The position numbers were made by a program, and so were the translations under genes. A model generated the notes under the pieces. It had not been told where the DNA came from, did no database searches, and worked only from the letters and a program-made list of their open reading frames with translations. Below are positions 1 to 13,285 of a stretch of 64,000 bases of DNA, one piece after another; within the stretch, counting starts at the first letter, position 1, and each line of letters begins with the position of its first letter. This DNA comes from Nocardiopsis mwathae (GTDB taxonomy: Bacteria > Actinomycetota > Actinomycetes > Streptosporangiales > Streptosporangiaceae), in contig NZ_JACHDS010000001.1 of the NCBI RefSeq assembly GCF_014201195.1, positions 5,084,001 through 5,148,000 of the forward strand, given 5' to 3'.

Positions 1-1
1 A

Positions 2-1144
2 TGCGACGCGGCCGACCGCGACGCGCTGGCCGGGCTGCTCGCCTCGATCCCGGACGAGCACCCGCTCACCGCGGTCGTGCACGCAGCCGGAGTCGTCGAG
101 GACGCCACGCTGGAGGCCATGAGCCCGGAGAGCCTCTCCCGGGTCCTGCGGCCGAAGGCGGAAGCCGCCTGGAACCTGCACGAGCTGACCGCCGGACTGG
201 AGCTGACGGACTTCGTCCTCTTCTCTTCCGTCGCCGGCCTGGTGGGCAATGCCGGACAGGCCAACTACGCCGCCGGCAACACCTTCCTGGACTCGCTCGC
301 CGAACACCGGAGCGCCGAAGGACTGCCCGCCGTGTCCCTCGCCTGGGGTATGTGGCAGGACGGCATGGCGAGCGACATCGACCGTGCCGACCGGGCCAGG
401 CTCGCACGCAACGGGATCCTGCCGATGCCGACCGACCGGGCACTCGCCGCCCTCGACGCGGCCCTTGCCGGAGCCAAGGCGCCACAAGCCGACGGCGAAG
501 CGGGGACCCGACTGGTGCTCGCACCGGTGGCACTCGACCTTGCGGTACTGCGGAGCCTCGGGGACGCACTGCCCGAGCTGTACCGGGGCCTGGTACGCCC
601 CGAGCGCCGAACCGGCCGGCGTACCTCCGCTCGAGCGGAGATCCCGCTGGCGCGGCGGCTCACGGGCCTGGACGTGGAAGAGCAGCAGCAGCTGCTGCTC
701 GACTTCGTCAGGGAACAGGTCGGCACCGTCCTGACCCACCCGGCCCCGCGGACGATCGACGTCCAGCGCGGACTGCTGGACCTGGGCTTCGACTCCCTCA
801 CCGCGGTCGAACTGCGCAACAGGCTGAACACCGCCACCGGACTGCGGTTGCCCAGCACGCTCGTCTTCGACCACCCGACCACCCAAGCCGTCGCCGAATA
901 CCTGCGGGGCGAGCTGGTCGGCGAAGCGGCAGACCCGGTCCAGGCAGCCCTGGACGCACTTGAGGCCGCTCTCTCGGCCGCCGGCCCGTCGGACGGCGAC
1001 GGACCGGCAGAAACCTACGCCGCGCGGCTGCGCGGCCTGCTTCGGACAGTGGACGGCGGCCCCGACGGTCCCGACGGCCCCGACCTCGACCAGGCAACCG
1101 ACGACGAACTCTTCGCCGCACTTGACTACGAACTCGGCAGGTAG
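2..1144 (+). CDS. Type I modular polyketide synthase, C-terminal part (KR-ACP-docking), 5' truncated
   Basis: The reading frame enters from outside the window and ends in TAG at 1142-1144. It holds the C-terminal half of a ketoreductase: the VED variant of the LDD motif (AAGVVEDA), the catalytic Ser of LFSSVAG and the Tyr/Asn of QANYAAGN. An acyl carrier protein follows, with its phosphopantetheine Ser in [12 protein letters not shown]. The tail, rich in Asp and Gly and ending [14 protein letters not shown], resembles a C-terminal docking domain. The conserved Asp in the VED motif and the lack of Trp eight residues before Tyr suggest a B-type KR (inference). The stop lies 2 nt before the next start, so the two subunits are translated together and should dock in this order. 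The AT and any DH of this module are outside the window. Confidence 0.95.
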   Translation, partial: CDAADRDALAGLLASIPDEHPLTAVVHAAGVVEDATLEAMSPESLSRVLRPKAEAAWNLHELTAGLELTDFVLFSSVAGLVGNAGQANYAAGNTFLDSLAEHRSAEGLPAVSLAWGMWQDGMASDIDRADRARLARNGILPMPTDRALAALDAALAGAKAPQADGEAGTRLVLAPVALDLAVLRSLGDALPELYRGLVRPERRTGRRTSARAEIPLARRLTGLDVEEQQQLLLDFVREQVGTVLTHPAPRTIDVQRGLLDLGFDSLTAVELRNRLNTATGLRLPSTLVFDHPTTQAVAEYLRGELVGEAADPVQAALDALEAALSAAGPSDGDGPAETYAARLRGLLRTVDGGPDGPDGPDLDQATDDELFAALDYELGR

Positions 1145-1146
1145 AC

Positions 1147-4100
1147 ATGGACAACGAGCAGAAACTTCGCGACTACCTCAAGCGGGCAATGGTCGACCTG
1201 CGGGAGAGCCGTCAGCGTGTGCAGGATCTGGAGGAGCGTGCACACGAGCCGATCGCGATCGTGGGCATGGCATGCCGACTCCCGGGCGGTATCGCCTCCC
1301 CGGATGATCTGTGGGAGCTGCTGAGCGCCGAACGTGACGCGGTCGGTCTCTTCCCGGAGGGCCGCGGCTGGGACCTGGAAAACCTGTACCACCCAGACCC
1401 CGACCACCTCGGGACCTCGTACACCCGCGAAGGCGGCTTTCTGTACGAGGCGGACCGGTTCGACGCCGAGTTCTTCGGCATCAGCCCTCGCGAGGCGGCG
1501 GCGATGGATCCCCAGCAGCGGTTGCTGCTGGAGACGGCGTGGGAGGCTGTCGAGCACGCAGGCATCGACCCGACCGCGCTGAGGGGCACTCGCACCGGTG
1601 TGTACGCGGGCGTCATGTACGACGACTACGGCTCCCGGATGCCCAGTGCGCCCGAGGACTTCGAGGGCTACCTACTGACCGGAAGCGCGGGCAGCATCGC
1701 GTCGGGTCGTCTGGCCTACACCTTCGGGTTGGAGGGGCCGGCGGTGACGGTCGATACCGCGTGTTCGTCCTCGCTGGTCGCGCTTCATCTTGCTGCTCAG
1801 TCGCTGCGTCAGGGTGAGTGTTCGATGGCGCTTGCGGGTGGTGTGACGGTGATGGCGACACCGGGCACGTTCGTGGAGTTTTCTCGGCAGCGTGGATTGT
1901 CGCCGGATGGCCGGTGCAAGGCGTTCTCGGCGTCGGCGGATGGCACGGGCTGGGCCGAGGGCGTGGGTGTGTTGGTGTTGGAGCGGCTGTCGGACGCAGA
2001 GCGCAGTGGGCATCGGGTGCTGGCCGTGATTCGTGGTTCCGCAGTGAATCAGGACGGTGCGAGCAGCCAGCTGACTGCGCCGAATGGGCCTTCGCAGGAG
2101 CGGGTCATCCGGGCTGCGTTGGCTGACGCGCGGCTGTCGGCGTCCGAGGTGGATGCCGTGGAGGCGCACGGTACAGGTACACGGCTGGGTGATCCGATCG
2201 AGGCGCAGGCGCTGGTGTCTGCTTACGGCCAGGCCCGTGGGGACGACAACCCGTTGTGGCTGGGTTCAGTCAAGTCGAATATCGGTCACACGCAGGCCGC
2301 GGCGGGTGTCGCGGGCGTGATCAAGATGGTTATGGCGATGCGCAAGGGGGTCATGTCCTCGACTTTGCACGTGGACGAGCCGACCCCCGAGGTCGACTGG
2401 TCGGCAGGCACGGTGAAACTGCTGACGCAGGCTCAGCAGTGGCCGGAGCTCGATCGTCCGCGTCGGACGGGCGTGTCGTCCTTCGGGATCAGCGGGACCA
2501 ACGCTCACGTGATCCTCGAAGAGGCGCCGCGCCACCGTGCCGTCGATCCGGTGACAGGACCGGACGCTGTTGTCCAGCAGTCGCAGTCGGGCTCATCGAC
2601 GCCGCCGACACCGTGGTTGCTTTCGGCCAAGTCGGAGGCCGCGCTACGGGCACAGGCGAGCCGACTGCTGGCCTGGCTCGCCGACCAGCCCGAGGCAGAT
2701 GACGCCGATGTCGCTGCCGTCCTGACCACTGCGCGCGCTCAGCTGGGTTGGCGCGGCGCGGTGCTCGGCGCCGACCGGGCCGGTCTGCTCGCCGGCCTCA
2801 AAGCCCTGGCCGCGGGTTCGGCATCCCCGCATGTTGTGTCAGGTGTCGCCACCACCGGTGAGACGGCCTTCCTGTTCACCGGTCAGGGCGCGCAACGTCT
2901 CGGTATGGGCACTGGGTTGGCTGCCGCCTTCCCCGTGTTCGCCGCTGCCCTCGACGAGGTGTGCGCGGAATTCGATGCCCTGCTGGGGGTATCGCTGCGC
3001 GAGGTCATGTTCGGCGGGACCGGTGGTGCCGGGAACAGCGTCGGCGACACCGGGCGCATGGCCTCGCTTGACCGGACGGAATTCACGCAGCCTGCGCTGT
3101 TCGCGTTCGAGGTGGCGCTGTATCGCCTCTTGGAGTCGTTCGGCGTGACTCCGGATGTGGTGGCCGGGCATTCGATCGGTGAGCTGGCCGCGGCCTATGT
3201 GGCCGGGGTGTGGTCGCTGGCCGACGCATGCCGACTCGTTGCCGCCCGTGGTCGGTTGATGGGCGCGCTGCCGACAGACGGAGCGATGCTCGCCGCCGCG
3301 GTGTCGGAGGAGCGGGCGCAGGAACTGCTCGCGGCTGGGACGGTCTCGTTGGCGGCCGTGAATGCGCCTGAGGCGATGGTGTTCTCGGGCGAGACGGCGG
3401 CGATCGTCGCACTGGAGGACCGGCTGGCGGACGAGGGTGTGAAGACGACCCGGCTGACGGTCAGTCACGCCTTCCATTCGGCGTTGATGGAGCCGATGCT
3501 TGCCGAGTACGAGCAGGTCGCCAGATCGGTGGAGTATCGGGCGCCACGCATGGGTGTGTGCTCCACGGTGTCCGGTGCGCCGGCCGGTCCCGAACTGCTG
3601 ACGCCGCAGTATTGGGTGCGGCAGGTGCGCGAGGCCGTGCGGTTCGCCCCGGCGGTGCAGTCACTCGTCGACGCCGGCGTGCGCCGGTTCGTCGAGGTGG
3701 GTCCGGACGCGGCGCTGGCGGCGCTGGCCCGCCGGACACTAACCGACGAGGTGGCGTCCCGCTCGCTGGTCGCGGCGGCGTCACGGCGCGGCGTCGATGA
3801 GGTCGACCAGTTCCTGCGGTTGCTCGCCGCCGCCCATTGCTCGGGCGTTGGCGTCAACTGGGCGCCGCTGACACAGGGAAGGCCGGTCACCCACCTCGAC
3901 CTGCCTGTCTACGCCTTCCAGCATCGCCGTTACTGGGTGCAGCCCGACGACGGCGCGCTCGGTGACATGGGCCGCGCTGGTTTCTCCGCGCTCGATCATC
4001 CGATGCTGCGCGTCGCCGCGCCGCTTGCCGGTCGCGACGAATGGCTGTTCAGCGGCAGGCTTTCCACCGCCGACCAGCCGTGGATCGCCGACCACACGGC

Positions 4101-7100
4101 CTTCGGAGCGATGCTTCTGCCCGGCACCGGATTCGTGGACCTCGCGTTGGCCGCGGGTAGCCGCCTGGACCTGCCCGTCGTGGACGAACTTGTCCTGGCG
4201 ACGCCGCTGCTGTTCGACGGTGCCGCTGCCGTGGACGTGCAGGTCTCGGTGACCGAGCCCGACCACACCGGCCGTCGACGCCTGTCGATCCACTCGCGTG
4301 CCGTCACCGGCACCGCGGGGTCCAACCCGGTCGAGCCGGACTGGACGCTGCACGCCACCGGCACCCTTGCCCCCACCGACGGCGTGACGCCAGCCTGGAT
4401 CGACCCCGACTGGCCGCCGGCCGACGGCACGCCGATCGACGGAACGCGACTGTACGACCGGCTCGCCGACCTGGGGTTCGGCTACGGCCCGAGCTTCCAA
4501 GGCGTACGCGCCGCCTGGACCAGTGGTGACGACGTGTTCGCCGAGGTGACCCTGGACGAGACGACAGCGGGCCGGGCGGCTGCCTTCGGGGTGCATCCGG
4601 CGCTACTGGACGCGACCTTCCACGCTGCCATCGATGTGCTCGCCGACGACCTGCCCGACGGCAGGCTGCCGCTTCCGTTCTCCTTCGGCGGCGTCCGTGT
4701 ATTCCGGCACAGCGCCACCGCGGTCCGCGCCCGCATCATCCGTTCGGGTCCCGAGAAGGTGCGCATCGACGCCTGCGACGCCACCGGCGCCGCGGTACTG
4801 TCGATCGACGCCGTGCTCGCCCGCCCCGCCGACGCGAGCGCTCTCGCCGGTGCCCGCAGCCCGCTCTATGCTCTCGACTGGACGCCGGTGACGGCGCCTG
4901 CGGTGTCGGACCAGCAACTGGTTGCACTGGGTCGACCCGTCGCAGGCTGCCCCGAGACGTTCGAGGATGTCGCGGCGTTCGCGACAGGCGGGGGCCACAC
5001 AGGCGCGGTCGTCGTCTGGTCGCCCGAAACGGCGTCGGCGGACGGCGACGACGTCCCCGCGACCATCCGCACCGCCGTCCACAACGCCCTCGCGGTGCTG
5101 CGCGACTGGCTCGCCGAACCGGGGTGCGCCAACTCGACGCTGATCGTGCTGACCCGCAATGGAGCAGGTCTGCCCGGTGAGACGCCAGATCCCGCGGCAG
5201 CGGCCGTCCGCGGCCTGGTACGCAGTGCGCAATCGGAACATCCGGGGCGCATCGTGAACGTCGACCTCGACGACAACGACCTCGCGGACGTGCACCAGCG
5301 GATCGCCGCCGCAGTCGCCACGGACGAACCACAGCTCGCGATCCGCGACGGCGCCACGGTGGCACCGCGGCTGATTCGTACGACCACCGTCGAATCGACC
5401 GGTGAGACCTTCGGTGATGGTACGGTCCTGATCACCGGCGGCGCAGGCGGATTGGCCGCCGTCACCGCACGCCACCTGGTCACCCGGCACGGGGTACGCA
5501 GACTGCTGCTCGCTTCGCGCCGCGGCTTCGCCGCGCCGGGCGTCGCGCAGCTGGTCACCGAGCTGACCGCGCTGGGCGCCGACGTACGCGTCGCCGAGTG
5601 CGATGTCAGCGACCGCGCCGCGGTCGCGGCGCTGCTGGAATCTGTACCGGCGCACGAACCGGTGACCGCTGTCGTGCACACCGCGGGCGTGGTCGACGAC
5701 GGCACCATCGACACCTTGACCGCCGAGCAGGTGGATCGGGTGCTCGCCCCGAAGGTCGATGCCGCCTGGCATCTGCACGATCTCACCCGCGACATGGATC
5801 TGTCGGCGTTCGTGCTGTTCTCCTCCGCCGGGCCGCTGCTCGGTGGGCAGGGCCAGGGCAATTACGCGGCCGCGAATGCGGCGATGGATGCCCTCGCCCA
5901 GGCGCGCCGCAGCGCCGGTCTGCCCGCGCATTCGCTGGCCTGGGGGCTGTGGAAGCGCGGCATGGCCGAGGCATTGAACGACCCGGGTGCCGAACATCTG
6001 GTGCGTCAGATCCGCACGCGTCTCGGTTTGTCCCCGATTGAGCCGGACACCGGCATGCAGATGTTCGACGACGCGTTGAACACCGGCGAACCGATGCTGA
6101 TGACCGCGCTGCTCGATACACCCGCCCTCACCGTGCTGGGCCGGCTCGGCACGCTGCCTGCGGTGCTGCGCGGCCTGATTCACATACCGTCGCGCGGCCA
6201 GATCGCCAACAGCCCGTTGCGCCAGCGGTTGCTCGACGCCCCCGCCGATCAGTGGGAGAAGCTGATCCGTCATGAGGTCCGCGCGATCGCCGCCGCGGTC
6301 CTCGGCCACGAGTCGGCCGACGCCATCGACTCCGAAACACCGTTCACAGAACTGGGCTTCGACTCTCTCGGCGGAGTCGAGTTCCGCAACAAGGTGACCG
6401 CCGCCACAGGTGTTCAGCTTCCGTCCACGCTGGTGTTCGACTATCCAACCGCCGCCGCTGTTGCGGGCTTCCTGCGTACCCGGGTCGACGGTTCGGAGCC
6501 AGCACGACCGCGCCCCGCCTCGACCAGGGCCAAAGCCACGGCCGACGAGCCGATCGCGATCGTCGGCATGAGCTGCCGGTATCCCGGCGGCGTCGAGAAT
6601 CCTGACCAGCTATGGGAACTGATCACCGGGCGCGTCGACGCGATCACCCCGATCCCGGGCGACCGCGGCTGGGACGTCGACCACCTGTACGACACCGACC
6701 CCGGCAAACCTGGCAAGATCTACACCCGAGAAGGCGGATTCCTGCATGCCGCAGGTGATTTCGATGCCGCCTTCTTCGGAATCGGACCCCGTGAGGCAGC
6801 GGCGATGGACCCGCAGCAGCGGTTGCTGCTCGAAGCGTCCTGGGAAGCGCTCGAAGACGCCGGTATCGATCCGACCTCACTGCGGGGCAGCGATACCGGG
6901 GTGTACGCGGGTGTCATGTACCAGGACTACGGCTACACGGCGCGGGACGCCGCCAACGGTGCCGCGGAAGGCTATCTGGCGACCGGATCGGCCGGCAGCG
7001 TCGTCTCCGGCCGGGTGTCCTACGCCCTCGGCCTGGAAGGACCCGCAGTTACGGTGGACACGGCATGTTCGTCGTCGCTGGTGGCCTTGCATCTGGCGGT

Positions 7101-10100
7101 GCAGGCACTGCGCGCCGGGGAGACGTCGCTGGTCCTGGCCAGCGGAGCGACGGTCATGTCGACTCCACTGCTGTTCGTGGAGTTCTCCCGGCAGCGGGCG
7201 CTGTCACCGGATGGGCGCTGCAAGGCGTTCTCGAGTGCTGCGGACGGTGTCTCGTGGGCCGAGGGCGTCGGCGTGCTCGCCCTTGAGCGGTTGTCCGACG
7301 CGCAGCGTAACGGGCGCCCCGTGCTGGCCGTGATCCGCGGTAGCGCAATCAATCAGGACGGTGCGAGCAACGGCTTGACCGCACCGAACGGTCCTTCCCA
7401 GGAGCGGGTGATCGCGCAGGCACTGGTCAACGCAGGGGTGACCGCGGCCGAGGTGGACGCGGTGGAGGCGCACGGCACCGGCACCACGCTGGGTGACCCG
7501 ATCGAGGCACAGGCGCTGATCAACGCCTACGGACAGGATCGCGCCGAGCCGCTGCGGATCGGGTCGTTGAAGTCGAACATCGGACACGCGCAGGCGGCTG
7601 CCGGTGTCGGCGGTGTGATCAAGATGGTGCAGGCGCTGCGGCACGAGATGTTGCCGCCCACCTTGCATGTCGACGCGCCATCGCCGCACGTGGAGTGGTC
7701 GGCGGGCGCGGTACGGATCCTGACCGAGGCCGAGCCGTGGCCGGTCGGGGAGCGTCCGCGCCGGGCGGGAGTGTCGTCGTTCGGGATCAGCGGGACCAAC
7801 TCACACGTGATCCTCGAAGAGGCGCCCGCGGTCCCGCCGCGGCCGGTCGATCTACCGCGCACGGCGGTTCTGCCGTTGCTGCTGTCCGCGCGGACGACTG
7901 CCGCGCTGCGGACCCAAGCGCGCCGACTGTACGACGCTCTGCACAAACGTCCGGAGCTCGACCTGACCGACGTCGCGGTGACGCTGGCGCTGCACCGCGC
8001 GCAGCTCGAACAGCGCGCCGCCGTCGTGGGCTCGGACCGGGGGACGCTGCTGGCGGCCTTGGCACGTCTGGCAGCCGACGAGCCAGGACCGGGCATCGTC
8101 AACGGCGCCAGTCGGACAGGCACGACAGCGTTCCTGTTCACCGGTCAGGGCGCGCAGCGGATCGGGATGGGCGCTGGGTTGTACCGGGCGTTCCCGGCCT
8201 TCGCCGCCGCGCTCGACGATGTGTGCGCGGAATTCGACGCACATCTGGAGCATTCGCTGCGGGATGTGATGTTCGGCGCGCAGCGCACCGGCATCGGGCA
8301 GGAAGCGAGTGAGATCGACGCACCAGCCGCTGCGAGCGGCGCGACTGCCGAGACTCTGCTGGACCGAACTGAGTACGCCCAGCCCGCGTTGTTCGCGTTC
8401 GAGGTGGCGATGTATCGCCTTGTCGAGTCGTTGGGCGTGACGCCGGATGTGGTGGCCGGGCATTCGATCGGCGAGCTGGCCGCGGCGTATGTGGCCGGTG
8501 TGTGGTCGCTGTCTGATGCGTGCAGACTCGTTGCGGCCCGGGGTCGATTGATGGGGGCGCTGCCGACAGAGGGGAGCATGCTGGCCGCCGCGGTGCCGGA
8601 GGGACGGGCCGTGGAGCTGCTGGCGGCGGGTGATGCCGATCCGGCAGCCACCGCGGTCTCGCTGGCCGCTGTGAACTCTCCCGATTCGGTGGTCTTCTCC
8701 GGAAACACCGAGGCGGTCTCGGCGCTCGAGTCGAGGTTGGTGGCCGAGGGCGTCAAGACCAGCAGGCTGCGGGTGAGCCACGCGTTCCACTCCGCATTGA
8801 TGGATCCGATGCTGACCGACTTCGCGGAGATCGCCGCGGGCCTGACGTATCACGAGCCACGAATACCTTTGTGCTCCACGGTTTCCGGCGCATTCGCCGG
8901 CGATTCGGTGGGTACGCCTCAGTATTGGGTACGGCAGGTGCGCGAGGCAGTGCGCTTCGCCCCGGCGGTGCAGTCACTGCTCGATTGGGGTGCGCGCCTG
9001 TTCGTCGAGCTGGGCCCGGACGCGGTGCTGACGACCATGACCCGCGCCACTCTGGCGTCAGAACCCGCAGCGCGCGCATCGGTGGTCGCGGGATCCCGTC
9101 GCACAGTCGCCGAACCCGAGCAACTGGTCGCCGCGCTGGCAACCGCGCACTGCGCGGGCCAGCCGGTGCGGTGGGCGGCCTACTTCGGAGATCAACCGCA
9201 GGCACGGGTCACCTTGCCGACCTACCCCTTCCAGCACGAACGATTCTGGCTGCTGCCCGCGGAGGCCGCTGCGCCGCTCGCCGGCGCCGACTCCGCCGAC
9301 CATCCGCTGCTGCACGCCCAGGTGCAGCTCGCCGACAAGGACGAGTGGCTGTTCACCGGCAGGCTCTCGCTGCTCACGCATCCATGGCTCGCCGACCACG
9401 CTGTCTGCGGCGCGGTCTTGATGCCGGGTACCGGATTCGTGGAACTGGCTCTGGCCGCTGGTGCCCGGCTCGGCGTGCCGCGCCTGGCGGAGCTAGTGCT
9501 CGCGGCGCCGCTGATTCTCCCGATCGATGGTGCCGCGGATGTTCAGCTCGCCGTGGGCGAACCCGACGCCGACGGGCACCGGACCGTGGCCATCCACGCC
9601 CGCGTCGCCGACGCCTGGGTGCTGCATGCCCGTGGCCTGCTCACGCCCGCCGCGCCGACCGCGGCGCCGGACTGGTCCCAGGAGTGGCCTCCGATTGCGG
9701 GCGATCCGGTCGACGGGCAGCAGGTGTATCGCGCGCTCGGCGACCTGGGCTTCGGGTACGGCCCGGTGTTCCAGGGTGTTCGCGCCGCGTGGTCGCGTGG
9801 GGAGGAAGTCTTCGTCGACCTGGCGCTCGACACCGACACCGCAGCGCGCGCCACCGCCTTCGGACTGCATCCGGCACTGCTGGACGCGGTATTCCACGCG
9901 GCTGTCGACCATCTCGCCGAGGGCGGGCGCGACGGCCGGGTGCCACTGCCTTTCGCCTTCGACGGTGTCCAGCTGGCACAGTCCGGTGTGGGTGCCTTGC
10001 GCGCCCGCATCGCCCGCATCGCACCGAACACCTTCTGCGTGGACGCAGTCGACGCGACCGGCGCCCTCGTGCTGAGCATGGAGTCGGTGCGGGTCCGCCC

Positions 10101-12630
10101 GATCGAGCGGCAGGCTCTGGCCCAGCTGCGCGGCGCGGCACCGCTGTTCGACCTCGAGTGGGTGCCCGTGCCCGCCGTCTCCAATGCGGCCCCCGGGCGC
10201 ATCGTTGTGCTCGGCGACCCCGCGACCGTCGAGGCCCATGAGCCCCCGACATGCTGTGTCGATCTCGCGGAACTCGCTGTACTGCAGGATGTTCCCGACA
10301 CGGTGGTATGGCAGGCGCCCCGCGGGATCGGTGTCGGCGCGGCGGACGTACACGCCGGCGTTCTGACGACGCTCGCACTGCTGCAGGACTGGATGGTCGC
10401 CGACCATCCCGGCCGACTCGCGATCGTGACGCGCACGGCCGCCGGACTGCCCGGCGAGGAACCCGATCTGGTCGGGGCCGCCGTGGCGGGGCTGGTGCGC
10501 AGCGCACAGTCCGAGCACCCGGGCCGGTTCCTGCTCATCGACCACGACAGTGACGCCCTGCCGATCAAGTCGCTCGCCGACGCCGTGGCCCAGGACGAAC
10601 CGCACATGGCCGTTCGCGAGGGTCGGCTCCTGGCACCGCGATTGCAGCCGCTGCCCGCCACCGAACCGGGCGTGCCACTGTCGTTCGACCACGGCACGGT
10701 GCTCATCACTGGCGGCACCGGCGGCATCGGCGCGATCGTCGCCCGGCATCTGGTCGCAGCGCACGGCGCACGACGGCTGCTGCTGGCATCGCGGCGCGGT
10801 GCCGACGCGGACGGCGCCGCCGAACTGGTCGCCGAGCTGACCGACCTCGGCGCCCACGTCCGGGTCGTGGCGTGCGACGTCACCAAACGCGCCGCGGTCC
10901 AGGACCTCCTGGCCGACATCGACACCGACGCCCCGCTGACCGCCGTCATCCATGCGGCGGGCGTCCTGGACGACGGCACGCTCGACACCCTCACCACCGC
11001 GCAGACGACACGGGTGCTGGCACCGAAAGTCGATGCGGCACTGCACCTGCACGAGCTGACCCGCGACCTGGATCTGTCGGCCTTCGTGCTGTTCTCGTCC
11101 GCGGCGCCGTTGCTCGGCGGACAAGGGCAGGGCAACTACGCCGCCGCGAACAGCGCGCTGGACGCGCTGGCACGCGTGCGGCGCAGCGCGGGCCTGCCCG
11201 CGCACTCACTGGCCTGGGGACTGTGGACCGTCGGCATGGCAGGGATACTCAGCGGGGACGGCGCCGAGCAGTACGCCCGCCAGATCCGGGCCAGGCTGGG
11301 CCTGATCCCGATCGCCCCGGAGTCCGGGATGGCGCTGTTCGACAACGCACTCGCGACCGATCGGGCGACACCGACGACGGCGCTGCTGGACACGGCGGCG
11401 CTCACCAACCTGGCGCGCGGCGGCACGCTACCCGCGGTACTGCGCGGCATGATCCGGGTTCCCCCTGCCACCGCGAGTGCCGATGTCAGCCTGGCGCGGC
11501 AGCTGGCCGCACTGCCCGACGCCGACCGCGACGGTGTGATCCTGCGAGAGGTGCGCAACGTCGCCTCGGCGGTCCTCGGCCACCTGTCCGGCGACGCGAT
11601 CGAGCCGTACGCGCCGTTCACCGAGCTCGGTTTCGACTCCCTCGGTGCCGTCGAATTCCGGAACCGGCTCGCACAGCTGACCGGGCTGACGTTGCCGTCG
11701 ACGCTGATCTTCGACCACCCGACCGCCGCCGATGTGGCGAAACTGGTGCGATCGCGGATCGAGGAATCCGACACCAGTGTGGTCGAGCAGGCACCGGCTG
11801 GCGTGCGCGGCACGATCACCGACCTGGTGTCGGCAGCGCATCGCCGCGGTGAGCTGGCAGGGGCGATGCCCCTGCTGATCGCGAGCCAGGCTCTGATGAC
11901 CACGTACCCCGCCGACGAGGCCGCCGCACAGCCCCCGGCTGCGCAGCTCCTGGCGCGCGGTGCCGCGGCACCGGCACTGATCTGCATCCCCTCGTTCCTG
12001 CCGGGATCAGGCCCACACCAGTTCGCCCGCCTGGCCCGCGAACTGGGCGGCGAGCAGCAGGTCAGTGCGTTGCGGCTGCCCGGCATGCGCGCAGGCGACG
12101 ACCTACCGGCGACATGGGCGGCGGCGATCGAGAGCCTGGCCGCGGCCGTCGCATCGGAACTCGAGCGAGGCTCGGTGGCGCTCATCGGCTATTCGATCGG
12201 TGGTGCGCTCGCCCATGCGGTCGCCCGGCGGCTCGAAGACGACGGCTGCGAGCTCGCGGGCGTCGCGATGATCGACACCTACTCCACGGAAGACGTCGAA
12301 CTCAACCGCCTCGTGCTCACCGACGCGCTGGGGCAGATCCTGTCCCGGGACAACGCACTGACCCCCGTCGACGACCACGGCCTCGTCGCCATGGGCGGCT
12401 ATGTGCGGATCTATTCTGAGCGCGACGCCAAGCCGATCGCCGCGCCGACGCTGAATCTGCGGGCCACCGTGACGCTGAGCAGCTTCGGAGACGTCGACCC
12501 CGTCCCCGACTGGCAACACCGTGGACCGATCGAGCGCATCGAGGCAGATCACTTCTCGATCATCGAGGAACAGGCGGCAGAGACCGCCGCACACCTCCGG
12601 CGCTGGCTCGATTCAATCAGCGGCCGTTGA
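1147..12630 (+). CDS. Type I modular polyketide synthase, two KS-AT-DH-KR-ACP modules plus thioesterase
   Basis: 3827 residues, the terminal subunit of the assembly line. Residues 1-33 form a coiled-coil docking helix. Module 1: KS about 34-455 (Cys206, His341, His381), AT about 575-900 (GHSIG Ser676; HAFH 774-777), DH about 945-1240 (His983 in HxxxGxxxxP, Asp1155), KR about 1420-1600 (Ser1560, Tyr1573), ACP Ser1740. Module 2: KS from 1800 (Cys1974), AT Ser2440 with HAFH, DH His2751 and Asp2913, KR Ser3318 and Tyr3331, ACP Ser3498. The thioesterase has Ser3683 (GYSIGG), Asp3710 and His3802. GHSIG plus HAFH indicates malonyl-CoA. LDD-like motifs mark B-type KRs, so each module should leave an alkene, giving a conjugated diene before release. 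In KR1 the eighth position of TGxxGxxG is Ala1437. Codon use in KS1 and the ATs is less G/C-biased at third positions than in the rest. Confidence 0.97.
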   Translation: MDNEQKLRDYLKRAMVDLRESRQRVQDLEERAHEPIAIVGMACRLPGGIASPDDLWELLSAERDAVGLFPEGRGWDLENLYHPDPDHLGTSYTREGGFLYEADRFDAEFFGISPREAAAMDPQQRLLLETAWEAVEHAGIDPTALRGTRTGVYAGVMYDDYGSRMPSAPEDFEGYLLTGSAGSIASGRLAYTFGLEGPAVTVDTACSSSLVALHLAAQSLRQGECSMALAGGVTVMATPGTFVEFSRQRGLSPDGRCKAFSASADGTGWAEGVGVLVLERLSDAERSGHRVLAVIRGSAVNQDGASSQLTAPNGPSQERVIRAALADARLSASEVDAVEAHGTGTRLGDPIEAQALVSAYGQARGDDNPLWLGSVKSNIGHTQAAAGVAGVIKMVMAMRKGVMSSTLHVDEPTPEVDWSAGTVKLLTQAQQWPELDRPRRTGVSSFGISGTNAHVILEEAPRHRAVDPVTGPDAVVQQSQSGSSTPPTPWLLSAKSEAALRAQASRLLAWLADQPEADDADVAAVLTTARAQLGWRGAVLGADRAGLLAGLKALAAGSASPHVVSGVATTGETAFLFTGQGAQRLGMGTGLAAAFPVFAAALDEVCAEFDALLGVSLREVMFGGTGGAGNSVGDTGRMASLDRTEFTQPALFAFEVALYRLLESFGVTPDVVAGHSIGELAAAYVAGVWSLADACRLVAARGRLMGALPTDGAMLAAAVSEERAQELLAAGTVSLAAVNAPEAMVFSGETAAIVALEDRLADEGVKTTRLTVSHAFHSALMEPMLAEYEQVARSVEYRAPRMGVCSTVSGAPAGPELLTPQYWVRQVREAVRFAPAVQSLVDAGVRRFVEVGPDAALAALARRTLTDEVASRSLVAAASRRGVDEVDQFLRLLAAAHCSGVGVNWAPLTQGRPVTHLDLPVYAFQHRRYWVQPDDGALGDMGRAGFSALDHPMLRVAAPLAGRDEWLFSGRLSTADQPWIADHTAFGAMLLPGTGFVDLALAAGSRLDLPVVDELVLATPLLFDGAAAVDVQVSVTEPDHTGRRRLSIHSRAVTGTAGSNPVEPDWTLHATGTLAPTDGVTPAWIDPDWPPADGTPIDGTRLYDRLADLGFGYGPSFQGVRAAWTSGDDVFAEVTLDETTAGRAAAFGVHPALLDATFHAAIDVLADDLPDGRLPLPFSFGGVRVFRHSATAVRARIIRSGPEKVRIDACDATGAAVLSIDAVLARPADASALAGARSPLYALDWTPVTAPAVSDQQLVALGRPVAGCPETFEDVAAFATGGGHTGAVVVWSPETASADGDDVPATIRTAVHNALAVLRDWLAEPGCANSTLIVLTRNGAGLPGETPDPAAAAVRGLVRSAQSEHPGRIVNVDLDDNDLADVHQRIAAAVATDEPQLAIRDGATVAPRLIRTTTVESTGETFGDGTVLITGGAGGLAAVTARHLVTRHGVRRLLLASRRGFAAPGVAQLVTELTALGADVRVAECDVSDRAAVAALLESVPAHEPVTAVVHTAGVVDDGTIDTLTAEQVDRVLAPKVDAAWHLHDLTRDMDLSAFVLFSSAGPLLGGQGQGNYAAANAAMDALAQARRSAGLPAHSLAWGLWKRGMAEALNDPGAEHLVRQIRTRLGLSPIEPDTGMQMFDDALNTGEPMLMTALLDTPALTVLGRLGTLPAVLRGLIHIPSRGQIANSPLRQRLLDAPADQWEKLIRHEVRAIAAAVLGHESADAIDSETPFTELGFDSLGGVEFRNKVTAATGVQLPSTLVFDYPTAAAVAGFLRTRVDGSEPARPRPASTRAKATADEPIAIVGMSCRYPGGVENPDQLWELITGRVDAITPIPGDRGWDVDHLYDTDPGKPGKIYTREGGFLHAAGDFDAAFFGIGPREAAAMDPQQRLLLEASWEALEDAGIDPTSLRGSDTGVYAGVMYQDYGYTARDAANGAAEGYLATGSAGSVVSGRVSYALGLEGPAVTVDTACSSSLVALHLAVQALRAGETSLVLASGATVMSTPLLFVEFSRQRALSPDGRCKAFSSAADGVSWAEGVGVLALERLSDAQRNGRPVLAVIRGSAINQDGASNGLTAPNGPSQERVIAQALVNAGVTAAEVDAVEAHGTGTTLGDPIEAQALINAYGQDRAEPLRIGSLKSNIGHAQAAAGVGGVIKMVQALRHEMLPPTLHVDAPSPHVEWSAGAVRILTEAEPWPVGERPRRAGVSSFGISGTNSHVILEEAPAVPPRPVDLPRTAVLPLLLSARTTAALRTQARRLYDALHKRPELDLTDVAVTLALHRAQLEQRAAVVGSDRGTLLAALARLAADEPGPGIVNGASRTGTTAFLFTGQGAQRIGMGAGLYRAFPAFAAALDDVCAEFDAHLEHSLRDVMFGAQRTGIGQEASEIDAPAAASGATAETLLDRTEYAQPALFAFEVAMYRLVESLGVTPDVVAGHSIGELAAAYVAGVWSLSDACRLVAARGRLMGALPTEGSMLAAAVPEGRAVELLAAGDADPAATAVSLAAVNSPDSVVFSGNTEAVSALESRLVAEGVKTSRLRVSHAFHSALMDPMLTDFAEIAAGLTYHEPRIPLCSTVSGAFAGDSVGTPQYWVRQVREAVRFAPAVQSLLDWGARLFVELGPDAVLTTMTRATLASEPAARASVVAGSRRTVAEPEQLVAALATAHCAGQPVRWAAYFGDQPQARVTLPTYPFQHERFWLLPAEAAAPLAGADSADHPLLHAQVQLADKDEWLFTGRLSLLTHPWLADHAVCGAVLMPGTGFVELALAAGARLGVPRLAELVLAAPLILPIDGAADVQLAVGEPDADGHRTVAIHARVADAWVLHARGLLTPAAPTAAPDWSQEWPPIAGDPVDGQQVYRALGDLGFGYGPVFQGVRAAWSRGEEVFVDLALDTDTAARATAFGLHPALLDAVFHAAVDHLAEGGRDGRVPLPFAFDGVQLAQSGVGALRARIARIAPNTFCVDAVDATGALVLSMESVRVRPIERQALAQLRGAAPLFDLEWVPVPAVSNAAPGRIVVLGDPATVEAHEPPTCCVDLAELAVLQDVPDTVVWQAPRGIGVGAADVHAGVLTTLALLQDWMVADHPGRLAIVTRTAAGLPGEEPDLVGAAVAGLVRSAQSEHPGRFLLIDHDSDALPIKSLADAVAQDEPHMAVREGRLLAPRLQPLPATEPGVPLSFDHGTVLITGGTGGIGAIVARHLVAAHGARRLLLASRRGADADGAAELVAELTDLGAHVRVVACDVTKRAAVQDLLADIDTDAPLTAVIHAAGVLDDGTLDTLTTAQTTRVLAPKVDAALHLHELTRDLDLSAFVLFSSAAPLLGGQGQGNYAAANSALDALARVRRSAGLPAHSLAWGLWTVGMAGILSGDGAEQYARQIRARLGLIPIAPESGMALFDNALATDRATPTTALLDTAALTNLARGGTLPAVLRGMIRVPPATASADVSLARQLAALPDADRDGVILREVRNVASAVLGHLSGDAIEPYAPFTELGFDSLGAVEFRNRLAQLTGLTLPSTLIFDHPTAADVAKLVRSRIEESDTSVVEQAPAGVRGTITDLVSAAHRRGELAGAMPLLIASQALMTTYPADEAAAQPPAAQLLARGAAAPALICIPSFLPGSGPHQFARLARELGGEQQVSALRLPGMRAGDDLPATWAAAIESLAAAVASELERGSVALIGYSIGGALAHAVARRLEDDGCELAGVAMIDTYSTEDVELNRLVLTDALGQILSRDNALTPVDDHGLVAMGGYVRIYSERDAKPIAAPTLNLRATVTLSSFGDVDPVPDWQHRGPIERIEADHFSIIEEQAAETAAHLRRWLDSISGR

Positions 12631-13285
12631 TATCGGAACCGTCGGGTTCGAGGAACGAGGACACATGACCTGGACAAGCCCGGCCGCGCGCGCGGCGTGC
12701 TCGGGCGCCTGCGCCGAGCATTCGGCGATGTTCACGCGGCCCGCCGCTACTTGGGGCACGACCCCGTGTCGACGGTCAGGTGATTCCCCACGATCTGCAT
12801 GATCGGCGGTCAGTCATTTCCCCCTGTGGTCACGGCTCCCCAGCGGGACGCTGACCGTCGATCACGCCGCGGGCCACGCTCGAACTAGCCTGATATTCCC
12901 TGTTGTGGGTTGTCTGCGAGATTTTTGCTTCTTTCTTGCGAATCGGCCGGGTTTCCCATGGGCCATGCCGGTGCCCGGGTTGCGGGTCCTGGCCTCTCGG
13001 AGCCGTCGAGGTCCCTCGACGGCTCCGAGAGGCAGACGGACACACCGGATGGCAAGGAGAACATTCACCGTGGTCGGCGTCATCAAGATCCACGTGCATG
13101 GGGACGCGGGCCGGTCCAAGAGCCAGGTGTCCCGCGGCGTCTGGTGCCGGACGACCTGAGGACCGGGGTGGACAAGCCGGACCTCTACGACCCGCAGATC
13201 TACAGGTCGTACCCCGAACCCGCCCCCTACTACGACACGTTGGTGGACCCGGCGCGTGCCGAAGCCGAAGGACGAACGTCTGCCA
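12631..13285. other. Gene-poor decayed stretch after the PKS
   Basis: No intact gene is visible. An ATG at 12665 opens only a short frame. In another frame 12667-12780 ends with YLGHDPVSTVR, faintly like the C-terminus of a tyrosine recombinase (weak). Around 13118-13262 the plus strand reads GVDKPDLYDPQIYRSYPEPA and onward, which has the composition of a real protein but no start of its own, so it is probably a gene fragment. A perfect palindrome is listed separately. The stretch looks like eroded, recombined DNA at the edge of the PKS cluster. Confidence 0.5.
12992..13033. terminator. Perfect 20-bp inverted repeat with 2-nt loop
   Basis: The left arm 12992-13011 and right arm 13014-13033 are exact reverse complements separated by TC. 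No T-tract follows, which is common for actinomycete terminators. It lies 360 bp after the PKS stop, so it may be a terminator, but such a perfect palindrome could also be a mobile-element end or a recombination site. Confidence 0.55.
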
